Below are positions 32,418 to 40,149 of a DNA stretch of 44,234 nucleotides, one piece after another. The DNA comes from Rickettsiales bacterium (GTDB lineage: Bacteria; Pseudomonadota; Alphaproteobacteria; Rs-D84). The translations under genes were made by a program, and so were the position numbers. Every line of letters begins with the position of its first letter. Position 1 is the stretch's first letter. The notes beneath the pieces are model-generated. The model had not been told where the DNA came from. It made no database searches and saw nothing but the letters and a program-made list of their open reading frames with translations. The stretch is taken from positions 1 through 44,234 of the forward strand of contig JAISHM010000008.1 in assembly GCA_031262525.1 (NCBI GenBank), read 5' to 3'.

Positions 32418-32612
32418 TTCCTTTCCATTATTTTCACTTCTGGTATATCTGTGGTATGTTTATGGCGATTTAGGGCTATTTGTGGCAGTGTTCCGCCACT
32501 ATTTTCACTTAACACTTTTTACTTTTGGTATATCCAAGGCTATCCAAAGCCAGCCAAGTTGATGCGTGGTGATACACATTTGCTACACAGGTTCATACAC
32601 AGGATTGTTTTT
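32418..32612. repeat. Left copy of the roughly 200-bp sequence following the attachment core
   Basis: It matches 35412-35606 with scattered differences (ATTCCTTTCCATTATTTTC, GGCTATTTGTGGCAGTGTT, AGCCAGCCAAGTTGATGCGT). It ends in a triple ATACAC-type array at 32571-32602. There is no gene inside. It probably holds integrase arm-type sites. Confidence 0.8.
32571..32602. repeat. Three-part ATACAC array, copy 1
   Basis: GATACACATTT, GCTACACAGGTT, CATACACAGG: three similar units spaced 11-12 bp, one helical turn. Related arrays lie at 35233-35265 and 35565-35597. Confidence 0.7.
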
Positions 32613-33926
32613 TCAATCGTTATTGAAAAACCAAGATTTACTTTTTGATTTTTTATTTAAGATTTCTTTTAATCCATCTAAATCATCTGGTTTATCCAGT
32701 TTATGTATCATTCTGTGACAGGTTGGGCAAAGCATTAAAAAGTCATCAGGTTTTACTTCCCGACTTTCGCCATCTTCTAATTCGGAATATGGTGTTTTAT
32801 GATGCGCTTCAATAATCGTTGCCATTTTATCACCATACGATTCTGCTGGATTTAATTCGCATCCCATACAAATATACCCAAGATGTTCTTTGATTTGTTT
32901 TATGTCTTTATTACTTAAACGCCCTTCATATTTTACATGGGAATCAATTTTCTTTTTGCGCTCTTGAAAAGATTTAATCTCTCTGAATAATTTTTGGAAA
33001 TCGTCATTTTTCATAATACCGTCAAAAGAATTTAATTTTGTCTGCAAAGATTCTTTTGTTGCATCGTCTTCAAATTCGCCATTATCTATATAATTTTGCA
33101 ATGTTGATTTTCGGGATGGCGACAAACTTTCACGTTCAAATTTTTCATTTGCGAATTTCCCTTTCTCTGAATCGCCACCCAGTTCGTTGGCAAAAAGTTT
33201 TTCGCGTTCTTCGTCCGTTGTTTTATTTGCAAGCGTTCCCCAATCTGTTCCATTGGATTCTAATTTTTTCAGCATTGAATCATATTCTGCATATGAAACC
33301 AACGGCGGAATATATGACGAATCGCCCGCATCACCAGAGTAACCGCCGCCGCTACCACCATAACCGCGTCCACCAGAGCCACCACCACTACCACCATAAC
33401 TGCGTCCACCAGAGCCACCACCGCCAGAACTACGACCACCAGAACTATATGTGTAACGACTGCCTGAACTTCTATAACTTGTAGTGGGTACATATGGTTT
33501 GTTTCTATCAATTATTTTCTGAATATCTAAATCTGATAAATTCACAAAATATGATGGCTGTTTTTCCAATATGGATTCAATTAAACTATTCACCCGAGTG
33601 CAAGTTATTAACCATACAACAGGATGTAAAAGAATTACAAAAACAACATCCACCCACTTTCCTAATGCATCAACCATTTGTTCGCCGAATATGAAAGCAA
33701 CTATCACAAAAATAATCCACGAGGCAACTGCGAACGACCAACAATTATCATTCCACCATTTTAATGGAGTTTTACGTTCGTCTAACGATTTTATTTCTTC
33801 CCAATCATTTTGCTTATTTTCTCTTACATAAAATTTATCATTTTCAGATTTTAAATAATCGTGTCCTAAATAGTCAGTAGAAAATTGTCTTTTGGTTGTA
33901 ATGATTTTATATTGCTTTTCTGACAT
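32613..33926 (-). CDS. Membrane-anchored HNH nuclease
   Basis: A 437-residue protein starting at ATG 33926 (a GTG at 33929 is also in frame). Two TM segments (about residues 64-83, SFAVASWIIFVIVAFIFG; and 92-110, VDVVFVILLHPVVWLI) follow an N-terminal soluble part. Residues about 151-203 are a Ser/Gly/Tyr/Arg low-complexity linker (repeating SGGGSGGRGYGG). A charged helical region follows. An HNH domain at about 365-425 contains CMGC, EAHHKTPYSEL and LMLCPTCHRMIH, with the zinc-binding Cys pairs and catalytic His. A DNA endonuclease tethered to the inner membrane is inferred. It is the second gene after the BRO-N gene (24-bp gap) in a mobile cassette, a context typical of defence. Confidence 0.85.
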   Translation of the reverse strand: MSEKQYKIITTKRQFSTDYLGHDYLKSENDKFYVRENKQNDWEEIKSLDERKTPLKWWNDNCWSFAVASWIIFVIVAFIFGEQMVDALGKWVDVVFVILLHPVVWLITCTRVNSLIESILEKQPSYFVNLSDLDIQKIIDRNKPYVPTTSYRSSGSRYTYSSGGRSSGGGGSGGRSYGGSGGGSGGRGYGGSGGGYSGDAGDSSYIPPLVSYAEYDSMLKKLESNGTDWGTLANKTTDEEREKLFANELGGDSEKGKFANEKFERESLSPSRKSTLQNYIDNGEFEDDATKESLQTKLNSFDGIMKNDDFQKLFREIKSFQERKKKIDSHVKYEGRLSNKDIKQIKEHLGYICMGCELNPAESYGDKMATIIEAHHKTPYSELEDGESREVKPDDFLMLCPTCHRMIHKLDKPDDLDGLKEILNKKSKSKSWFFNND

Positions 33927-33952
33927 CACAAAATCTCTCTAATGCTCATTTT

Positions 33953-34780
33953 TTATTGCTTTGTAATTTTTTTCAGTGCTGATGCATTGCGTCCGCTGAT
34001 GGCGGGGCGACCTGTGCTTTGCTCGTATTCTTTACGGGCGGCGTTGGCGACACTTGCCCCACGGCGGGCAACTTTCAGATTTTCTGCCAAGCCCTTTGGC
34101 TTTGCGTCTTTTGCTAAATCGGTCGTTGTAACCTCTGCCAACATATTCAAAACTAATTCAAGGTTGGTCATATTATCCCGCAGGTTTTCTTTGGTTAGAC
34201 CTTTTAATTTTTTGTAATTTTTCGTGCTCAATCCAGCCCAACATTTATAAATTTCATCGGTCAAAATTGCATATTCTTGACCTTTTTTAATACCGCCTTT
34301 ATCCCATTCGTCCGTCATCATTTTACGGACTTCAATTGTTTTCAATCTCTGATTTATCCAGTCTAGTGAATAACCTTTACGTGCGTATGTTTCGAGTGCT
34401 CGGTTGATAGCAAGTTCTGGGTCGGCGATTTCGTCCAATCGTTCCGAACCAACACGGGCAAGCCACGATTTGAAAGGTTCGGCTTTCTTACTAGGAACGG
34501 ATTGAATAATTCGCAGCAATTGTTCCGCTGTTGCGGCATCTTGCGCATAATACTTGCCATCTGCCGCCATAAATTTCAGTTGGTCACAATTTGTGACCGA
34601 CTGGTTACCTTCCTCTTTTAACCGTCCTTTCAGAACAGTCCAATAATGACGTGGATTTACGCTTTCTGTTAGAACCGCAATTACATCAACGATAGAAAAA
34701 TACCAAAGTTCTGCGTCTTCGTCCCAAATGGTGCGAATGTTTTTGTCTTCAAAAAGTTTGATACTGGTGGATTGTGTCAT
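33953..34780 (-). CDS. BRO-N domain protein (prophage antirepressor-like)
   Basis: A 275-residue protein with N-terminal BRO-N fold: IKLFEDKNIRTIWDEDAELW, YFSIVDVIAVLTESVNPRHY, LKFMAADGKYYAQDAATAEQ. The C-terminal part (EYAILTDEIYKCWAGLSTKNY, KENLRDNMTNLELVLNMLAEVTT) is conserved in a widespread bacterial BRO family whose role is unknown. It has DNA-binding potential. AGGAA precedes the ATG. It is the first gene of a two-gene operon with the membrane HNH nuclease, and may sense or control it. Confidence 0.85.
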   Translation of the reverse strand: MTQSTSIKLFEDKNIRTIWDEDAELWYFSIVDVIAVLTESVNPRHYWTVLKGRLKEEGNQSVTNCDQLKFMAADGKYYAQDAATAEQLLRIIQSVPSKKAEPFKSWLARVGSERLDEIADPELAINRALETYARKGYSLDWINQRLKTIEVRKMMTDEWDKGGIKKGQEYAILTDEIYKCWAGLSTKNYKKLKGLTKENLRDNMTNLELVLNMLAEVTTTDLAKDAKPKGLAENLKVARRGASVANAARKEYEQSTGRPAISGRNASALKKITKQ

Positions 34781-34886
34781 TTCCTATAAACCTTTTATAT
34801 TTCAAAGTATAGGAAAATACAGCATAAAAATCTAGTGTAAAAATATCAAAATTTTTGTGCATTATAACACAAAGAACAATTACATC

Positions 34887-34950
34887 TCTGAGCTGGGGTG
34901 GGGAAAGTCGCGGATTTATGGGGTGTGTAGCGTAAAATTTTCAGCTCAGA
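34887..34950. ncRNA. Possible structured RNA or hairpin in the cassette
   Basis: TCTGAGCTG (34887-34895) is exactly complementary to CAGCTCAGA (34942-34950) across a 46-base GC-rich interior (GGGTGGGGAAAG). It lies in a gene-free stretch of about 590 bp (34781-35372). Whether it is transcribed is unknown. The rest of that stretch is AT-rich without a credible gene. Confidence 0.3.
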
Positions 34951-35232
34951 AATTTTCCGTGTATCAAATGTGTAGATGGTTTGGCATATTTTTTGGATAA
35001 AATTTGCAGATTTTGGTGTTTTTATAATTATTTGTCATTAGACTAGGTGCTTTTTGCAATGGAATTTTTGGGTGCGATGGTATTATAAAAAATAAAAAAG
35101 AGCTGCGAAAAATACAAATTTTAGATACACATTTCGCATAAATATCAGATTGAGCGGGCGGTGTAATTTGTGTGTATCTGTGTCGCGAAAAACGCCTGAA
35201 ATATGCGGGTTTGACGGGAGTTTTGGATTTTA

Positions 35233-35265
35233 GATACACATTGCATACACGGCTTGATACACAGG
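35233..35265. repeat. Three-part ATACAC array, copy 2
   Basis: GATACACATTG, CATACACGGCTT, GATACACAGG, about 107 bp before the second half tRNA. An isolated related unit is at about 35123-35132 (GATACACATT). Confidence 0.7.
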
Positions 35266-35279
35266 GCGAAAATTTGCAC

Positions 35280-35308
35280 TTGCAAATTGGCTGGCGCACG
35301 GGTATAAT
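35280..35308 (+). promoter_or_regulatory. Promoter upstream of the second half tRNA
   Basis: TTGCAA (35280-35285), 17-bp spacer, TATAAT (35303-35308). It differs in flanks from the tRNA-Met promoter. Transcription would run through the half tRNA at 35373. Confidence 0.5.
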
Positions 35309-35372
35309 TCGGCAGTTGTTTGCGAAAATCGCGCAACTTTGTCCGCCTTTGCTAACGCTACGGCGAGACTGC

Positions 35373-35411
35373 GGGTCGGTAGCTCAGTTGGTTAGAGCGG
35401 AGCGCTCATAA
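35373..35411 (+). repeat. tRNA-Met 5' half, attachment-site copy 2
   Basis: The same 39 bp as at 32379-32417, again followed by TTCCTTTCCATT, but preceded by unrelated sequence (GGCGAGACTGC). The direct repeat period is 2,994 bp. Confidence 0.92.
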
Positions 35412-35606
35412 TTCCTTTCCATTATTTTCACTTTAAGTATATTTACGGTATGTTTAGGGCTATATAGGGCTATTTGTGGCAGTGTTCAGCCACTATTTTT
35501 ACTTAACACTTTTCACTTTTGGTATATCCAGGGCGATGTAAAGCCAGCCAAGTTGATGCGTGGTGATACACATTTCATACACGGCTTCATACACAGGATT
35601 AAAAAT
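35412..35606. repeat. Right copy of the roughly 200-bp sequence following the attachment core
   Basis: Direct repeat of 32418-32612, including a triple ATACAC array. It ends about 40 bp from the 3' end of the intact tRNA-Met. Confidence 0.8.
35565..35597. repeat. Three-part ATACAC array, copy 3
   Basis: GATACACATTT, CATACACGGCTT, CATACACAGG, spaced 11-12 bp. Confidence 0.7.
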
Positions 35607-35643
35607 TATTGGAAAAATGATTTCCCCGATTACGGTGATTTTT

Positions 35644-35720
35644 TGGTGGGTCGGCAGGGACTCGAACCCCGGACCAAAGCGTTATGAGCGCTCCGCTCTA
35701 ACCAACTGAGCTACCGACCC
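35644..35720 (-). tRNA. tRNA-Met (anticodon CAU)
   Basis: Read on the minus strand, GGGTCGG pairs with CCGACCC, discriminator A, CCA encoded. D-arm GCTC/GAGC; anticodon stem GAGCG/CGCTT with loop CTCATAA, giving CAU; T-loop TTCGAGT. The first base pair G-C argues against an initiator tRNA. It is elongator Met, or possibly the Ile tRNA with lysidine-modified CAU. It is intact and is the apparent integration target. Confidence 0.93.
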
Positions 35721-35756
35721 GTATAATCTGCGGTTTGTGCAAATTTAACTTCGCTA

Positions 35757-35785
35757 ATCATAACCGCAAAAAATGCAAATTGCAA
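35757..35785 (-). promoter_or_regulatory. Promoter of tRNA-Met
   Basis: On the minus strand, TTGCAA (35785-35780), 17-bp spacer, TATGAT (35762-35757), about 36 bp before the mature tRNA 5' end. Confidence 0.7.
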
Positions 35786-35919
35786 GTATAAATTTTCCGC
35801 TTTCCCCTGCAAAAAAAACTTAACACTTTTTGACGGCGTTGGATATTTTTGGATGCTTTAAGGTAGAATTCCCTTTTTTTGTATTTCACAATTCCTTTGA
35901 ATAAACCAAAGGAATAATT

Positions 35920-36123
35920 ATGTATGAATCACTTCCCCCTAAATTATTAAGTGTCCGCGCATTAGCGGATTATCTTGGTGTTTCCAAAACCACCATAAAT
36001 CAATATCGTGCCGATGGCACTGGACCTGCATATCTTAAAATTGGACTGCTTATCAGATACCGAATTGCCGATGTAGAAGCCTGGCTGGATACCCTTAAAA
36101 ACACTTCAGAATTGACTGGATAA
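35920..36123 (+). CDS. AlpA/excisionase-type helix-turn-helix protein (right arm)
   Basis: A 67-residue protein: LLSVRALADYLGVSKTTINQYR is the HTH and GPAYLKIGLLIRYRIADVEAW the wing. AAAGGAATAATT before ATG is a good ribosome-binding site. It lies 41 bp before the integrase gene on the same strand, so it likely regulates integrase transcription or acts as directionality factor. Confidence 0.87.
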   Translation: MYESLPPKLLSVRALADYLGVSKTTINQYRADGTGPAYLKIGLLIRYRIADVEAWLDTLKNTSELTG

Positions 36124-36164
36124 AGCAATTTTATAAAGGCAATGTGTGTGTAAAAAGGTAGCAA

Positions 36165-37388
36165 ATGTCAGTTCAATGGAAATGTTATTCAAAGGCTCTG
36201 CAAAATACTTGGATTCGGTCGTTAAAGTCCGATACCAACTTACTCGTCAGTGATACGATTGTTCCAGGACTACATATGCGATTTTATGCAGGCACGCAGA
36301 AAAAAGTGTTTTATATCGGGTACAGAGTCAAACATACAAAAATCAATCGCAATATGCTGATTGGGCGATTTGGGGAATGTTCGCTAACCAAACTTCGTGA
36401 ACGTGCAATAAGGGTAAAACTAGCAGTTACTGACGGTCATGACCCGATGCTGGAACAGGAAGAAAAACGCAAAAAGTTAGAGGCAGAAAAATCCGCCCGT
36501 GTATTGGTCAAAGACATTGTCATGGAATACTATGAAAAATACAGTATGACCCGAAAACGCGCCAGTACGCAAAAATCCGATATGGGGCAAATCAATCGTT
36601 ATGTAAATCCGATATTGGGCGATTATTGGGTGACCGAATTAGACCTGCCCAAAATCATAGACTTTTATGAAAAAGTCACCGCAAAAACATCATACTCCAC
36701 CGCCAACCGTGCATTACAGTTTGTGTCGTCATTTTGGAACTGGTGCGAACTGCATGGCAAATTACCACTGAATACAAATCCTTGTTCTCGTGTGGACAAA
36801 GGCACAAACGAAAAACAAAAGCATAAACGGCTGAGCCTGGACGATTATAAAAAACTGATTGCGGCATTGGATGCTGGATTTACAGAATCCCCCTATAGCC
36901 CACGAATGTTCCGTGCATTGAAAGTTTTAATGTTCACAGGTTGTCGTGTAACCGAAATCACAGGTCTTAAAAAGTCCGAAATCAACTTTGAAGAACGGTT
37001 CATAGAATTTGAAAAAGCAAATAAAAATGACGAAGGTCGGCATCCTCTGCCATTGCCCGCCATAGAAGAATTAAAACTGGCAATCGCTGAAAGCCGTGCA
37101 GATTCCGAACGTGTGTTCCCCGCAACCCGTGGAAACGATAATTCACTGCTGGATGTGCGCAAAGCCCTTGCGTGGGCATTAAATCGCGCAGGATTGCCCC
37201 AAATGCAACAGCATGACTTCCGCCGTTCATTCATTACTATCGGCACAGATGCGTTAAATATCCCGATACAGGCGGTATCCAAGGCAATTGGACATTCCAG
37301 TGTGGCAGTAACCGAGATTTACAGCGAAATATCCGAGAAAAAACGCCTGTCAACGGCGGACGCAATTGCCCTTGCGATTGCAGGCTAG
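36165..37388 (+). CDS. Tyrosine recombinase (P4-type integrase)
   Basis: A 407-residue site-specific recombinase. The N-terminal arm-binding domain (VPGLHMRFYAGTQKKVFYIG, MLIGRFGECSLTKLRERAI) is of the DUF4102/P4 type. A SAM-like core-binding domain lies at about 120-215 (VKDIVMEYYEKY). The catalytic domain has Arg in FTGCRVTEITGL, HxxR in QQHDFRRSF, and GHSSVAVTEIYSEI with the nucleophilic Tyr. All catalytic residues are present, so it should be active. It ends in TAG. Integration into the adjacent tRNA-Met is inferred from the half-tRNA copies. Confidence 0.95.
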   Translation: MSVQWKCYSKALQNTWIRSLKSDTNLLVSDTIVPGLHMRFYAGTQKKVFYIGYRVKHTKINRNMLIGRFGECSLTKLRERAIRVKLAVTDGHDPMLEQEEKRKKLEAEKSARVLVKDIVMEYYEKYSMTRKRASTQKSDMGQINRYVNPILGDYWVTELDLPKIIDFYEKVTAKTSYSTANRALQFVSSFWNWCELHGKLPLNTNPCSRVDKGTNEKQKHKRLSLDDYKKLIAALDAGFTESPYSPRMFRALKVLMFTGCRVTEITGLKKSEINFEERFIEFEKANKNDEGRHPLPLPAIEELKLAIAESRADSERVFPATRGNDNSLLDVRKALAWALNRAGLPQMQQHDFRRSFITIGTDALNIPIQAVSKAIGHSSVAVTEIYSEISEKKRLSTADAIALAIAG

Positions 37389-37402
37389 AAAGGACTGGAC
37401 TA

Positions 37403-37444
37403 ATGCGATTATTAAAGCATTCATTGTGTTGTGGCGGGGCCTAA
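37403..37444 (+). other. Possible 13-codon leader peptide
   Basis: AAAGGA lies eleven bases before an ATG encoding MRLLKHSLCCGGA and then TAA. The end of this mini-ORF overlaps the hairpin at 37431-37455, so ribosome movement could affect that structure. Support is only from the sequence layout. Confidence 0.3.
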
Positions 37445-37455
37445 CAACCCGCCAC
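37431..37455 (+). other. GC-rich hairpin after the integrase gene
   Basis: GTGGCGGG pairs with CCCGCCAC around a nine-base loop. No T-run follows, so it is not a standard terminator. Confidence 0.5.
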
Positions 37456-37473
37456 CAGAATAAAGGGTAAAAA

Positions 37474-37752
37474 ATGAAAGATGAAGTTATAAATGAAATT
37501 ATCAAACGGCTGAAAACCGCATTCAGATTGGAACGGCGATTCCGCAAACAATGGGTTGCGGCGGGGTTTAATGAATCTGCCGCACCCACGGCAATCGGAC
37601 TGATTGGCGATGCGGAGTCGGGCTATGAATGCCTGCGGTCGGCTTGGTGGCATTCGCTCGGGTGCGACAAAATCGCAGACGGGCTGGATTATATGGAAAC
37701 CTCGCATGCTGTGGAACGCACAAAAATAAAGGGGCTGTCATTCGGCAGTTAA
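37474..37752 (+). CDS. Hypothetical phage/island protein
   Basis: A 92-residue product, no signal peptide or TM, basic N-terminus (IIKRLKTAFRLERRFRKQW) and a conserved-looking IGDAESGYECLRSAWWHSLG. AAAGGGTAAAAA precedes the ATG. It begins a three-gene string with the two following genes. No family is recognised. Confidence 0.6.
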   Translation: MKDEVINEIIKRLKTAFRLERRFRKQWVAAGFNESAAPTAIGLIGDAESGYECLRSAWWHSLGCDKIADGLDYMETSHAVERTKIKGLSFGS

Positions 37753-37762
37753 TGGTGAAAAT

Positions 37763-38014
37763 ATGACACAAGAAACGCAAAACAATATCGCAAAAGCAAT
37801 TATCCAGTTGCTGGAAATCGAAGTTCCCAAAGTCCCGAAATACTTGGCGGATATCAAAGAATGCTTTGACGCGGACGGGAATGTGAATTTACAGCAAATG
37901 ATTGGGGCGGCATTAGGTCTGCCCGAACAACTGGAAAAAATGGCGGCCGCCGCAAAATCTTATATGGCAGTCCTGCGTGACGCCCACATGTTCAAAGGAG
38001 AACAAAATGGATAA
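37763..38014 (+). CDS. Hypothetical phage/island protein
   Basis: An 83-residue acidic, helical product (MTQETQNNIAKAIIQLLEIE, VPKYLADIKECFDADGNVN). It starts 11 bp after the previous stop and overlaps the next gene by 8 bp (ATGGATAA), which implies translational coupling. Function unknown. Confidence 0.6.
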   Translation: MTQETQNNIAKAIIQLLEIEVPKVPKYLADIKECFDADGNVNLQQMIGAALGLPEQLEKMAAAAKSYMAVLRDAHMFKGEQNG

Positions 38015-38288
38015 TATAGCAACATTACGGCTTAAACTGGCGGCATGCGAAGCCCAAGAAGATATTCGCGCACAAGCACGAGTCCCCAGCGGTGTAATTA
38101 TTGACTTGAACAGTTCAGATGGCAATATTTATTACATAATGGGGTTATGCCAGCGTTTGGCGCAAGATAATAAACTGCCCCAGGCGGATTATGAGCAATT
38201 CCAAAAAGAATTGAAACGTCTGCGAAAATATGACGAACGCCTGACCCTTTGTCAACGCTGGTTCGGATTGATTTATTTGAATAAATAA
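38007..38288 (+). CDS. Hypothetical phage/island protein
   Basis: A 93-residue product starting at 38007 after AAAGGAGAACAA. It is helical and charged (MDNIATLRLKLAACEAQEDI; DYEQFQKELKRLRKYDERL) and ends LCQRWFGLIYLNK. It is the last gene before the methyltransferase island. About 57 bp of AT-rich sequence separates them, probably containing the island's left edge. Function unknown. Confidence 0.6.
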   Translation: MDNIATLRLKLAACEAQEDIRAQARVPSGVIIDLNSSDGNIYYIMGLCQRLAQDNKLPQADYEQFQKELKRLRKYDERLTLCQRWFGLIYLNK

Positions 38289-38345
38289 TGGTTGAATTAA
38301 ACTGCCATTTTTGCCACAATGCAAACGAAAGGAAGAAGGTTAATT

Positions 38346-39413
38346 ATGAAAAAGTTAAATCTGCTGGAGCTTTTCGCCGGAGTTGGTGGGCTTAGTCTCG
38401 GTTTTGAGAAAACTGGTGGTTTTAACGTCGTTGGTGCGCTGGAGCTTGAACCACAAATAGCGGAATCTTACGCAAAAAATAATCCCGACACAAAGGTATT
38501 TGTGGGTGATATTTGCAAACTCGATATTAACAAGGTCGCCAAAGAATTAAACACAAATATCGACATTATTGTTGGCGGACCACCATGCCAGGGATTTTCT
38601 ACACGTGGCAAATGCCTTGGTAAAGAAGATGAACGAAATTATTTATTCAAACAGTTTTTCAAATATACAAAATTCTTTAATCCGAAATATTTCGTAATTG
38701 AAAACGTTGCAGCAATCCTTGGGACTGCGGATGGGTATTTTCTGGACTTGATTCTTAATGAGGCAAAAAAACAGGGATATACCGTAAATTATGGTATTTT
38801 GAACGCACGTTATTTTGGTGTGCCTCAGATGCGCCGCCGTGCCGTGTTCTTTGGTTCAAAAGATAAAGAAATTCCACTGCCAGTTGAAGATAAAAAAGCA
38901 AAACAAACAACTGTTTGGGATGCAATATCAGACCTGGCATATCTAAATTCTGGCGAAGGAGAATTTGAATCAGATTATAAAAATAAACCGCAAAGCGAAT
39001 ATCAAAAAGAATTACGCAAAAATTCTAAAAAATTGTTTAATCATATTGCGACCACACATTCTGATGTTGCGATTGAAAGGCTATCTATGATACCGCCAGA
39101 AAAAGGCAAAGAATTTTTGCCGAAAGAACATTTAACAAAATCTACATTTGGTGGGACATGGGGGAGGTTGGTAAAAAATGAAGTGTCCCCAACAATTGTT
39201 ACAAGATTTGATACCCCGTCAAATGGACAGAACAACCATCCATTCTTGAACCGTTCTATTACTCCACGGGAAGCGGCGCGGATTCAATCATTTCCAGATG
39301 ACTTTGTATTCTATGGCAATAAATCATCAGTTATAAAACAAATTGGCAATGCCGTACCGCCAAAATTGGCGTATGCCATAGCAATGGCGATATTAAAAGC
39401 AGATAATGAATAA
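38346..39413 (+). CDS. DNA (cytosine-5) methyltransferase
   Basis: A 355-residue enzyme that transfers methyl from S-adenosylmethionine to C5 of cytosine in its target. The start at 38346 follows GAAGGTTAATT. Motif I is LELFAGVGGLSLGFE, IV is GGPPCQGFS with the catalytic Cys, VI is FVIENVAAIL, and VIII is QMRRRAVFFG. The target-recognition region is about 190-310; motif IX is REAARIQSFPDDF and X is IGNAVPPKLA. All key residues are present. It overlaps the next methyltransferase by 8 bp. The target site cannot be read from sequence. Confidence 0.95.
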   Translation: MKKLNLLELFAGVGGLSLGFEKTGGFNVVGALELEPQIAESYAKNNPDTKVFVGDICKLDINKVAKELNTNIDIIVGGPPCQGFSTRGKCLGKEDERNYLFKQFFKYTKFFNPKYFVIENVAAILGTADGYFLDLILNEAKKQGYTVNYGILNARYFGVPQMRRRAVFFGSKDKEIPLPVEDKKAKQTTVWDAISDLAYLNSGEGEFESDYKNKPQSEYQKELRKNSKKLFNHIATTHSDVAIERLSMIPPEKGKEFLPKEHLTKSTFGGTWGRLVKNEVSPTIVTRFDTPSNGQNNHPFLNRSITPREAARIQSFPDDFVFYGNKSSVIKQIGNAVPPKLAYAIAMAILKADNE

Positions 39414-40149
39414 AGCGAATAAACAATCTTTACTGGAAAACATAGATAAAGAATATGTACAATTACTGAAAGGCGATTGTATCCCTGTTATGGAATCGCT
39501 TGTTAAAAAAGGCATCAAGGTTGACGCAATTATTACAGACCCACCTTATAATATTTCCAAGGATAATAACTTTTCAACTATGACATCCGCAAAACGTCAA
39601 GGGGTTGATTTCGGCAAATGGGACAAAGGTTTTGATTTATTTTCTTGGATGAATACCGCAGATAAATTATTAAAGGATGGCGGTAATATCATAATATTTA
39701 ATAGCTTCTTAAATATTGGCAACATATCCACCTATCTTGAAAAAATGGGATATCATGTCAAAGACCTTATTCGTTGGATAAAACCAAACCCAATGCCACG
39801 CAACATGAATAGCCGTTTTGTATCGGATTATGAATTGGCAATATGGTGTGTAAAGGGTAAAAAGAAATGGACTTTTAATAACCCAGGCGATGGATATCTG
39901 CGTCCAGAAATAAAATGCCCGTCCCCTAGTGGACGTGAACGTCTTGGTCACCCAACGCAAAAACCCGTGTGTTTAATGGGAGAACTGGTAAAAATATTTA
40001 CTAATAAAGATAACGTAGTGCTTGACCCATTTATGGGAAGTGGTAGCACTGGAATCGCCTGCGTAAAACAAAATCGTCATTTTATAGGAATTGAACTGGA
40101 TGACGGATATTACAATATGGCATATAAAAGGATTTTCAATGATGTCTGA
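39406..40149 (+). CDS. DNA (N6-adenine) methyltransferase, beta class
   Basis: A 247-residue enzyme with motif IV first (IITDPPYNISKDNN) and the AdoMet-binding motif last (VVLDPFMGSGSTGIACV), the order of the beta group. DPPY favours N6-adenine as product. The target-recognition part lies between. Its ATG overlaps the end of the C5 methyltransferase (ATGAATAA), and its stop is overlapped by the endonuclease start, so the three genes form one translationally coupled unit. Confidence 0.93.
   Translation: MNKANKQSLLENIDKEYVQLLKGDCIPVMESLVKKGIKVDAIITDPPYNISKDNNFSTMTSAKRQGVDFGKWDKGFDLFSWMNTADKLLKDGGNIIIFNSFLNIGNISTYLEKMGYHVKDLIRWIKPNPMPRNMNSRFVSDYELAIWCVKGKKKWTFNNPGDGYLRPEIKCPSPSGRERLGHPTQKPVCLMGELVKIFTNKDNVVLDPFMGSGSTGIACVKQNRHFIGIELDDGYYNMAYKRIFNDV

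Larger units (their letters stand above)
35682..36322. repeat. Right inverted arm (partner of 31771-32417)
   Basis: Mirror image of the left arm: tRNA 5' half, promoter, AlpA-type gene, first 158 bp of integrase. Here the tRNA and integrase are complete. Confidence 0.85.

Noticed and set aside
33269-33511. Val/Ala-rich minus-strand reading frame within the HNH gene
   Set aside because: It is a shifted reading of the Gly/Ser/Tyr repeat; composition is an artefact of the repeat.
37431-37455. Rho-independent terminator after the integrase
   Set aside because: The stem is strong but it is followed by CAGAATAAAG, with no T-run.
40091-40138. Upstream start for the HNH endonuclease at 40091
   Set aside because: It lies inside the methyltransferase coding sequence, whereas ATG 40139 has a good AAAAGG site at proper distance.
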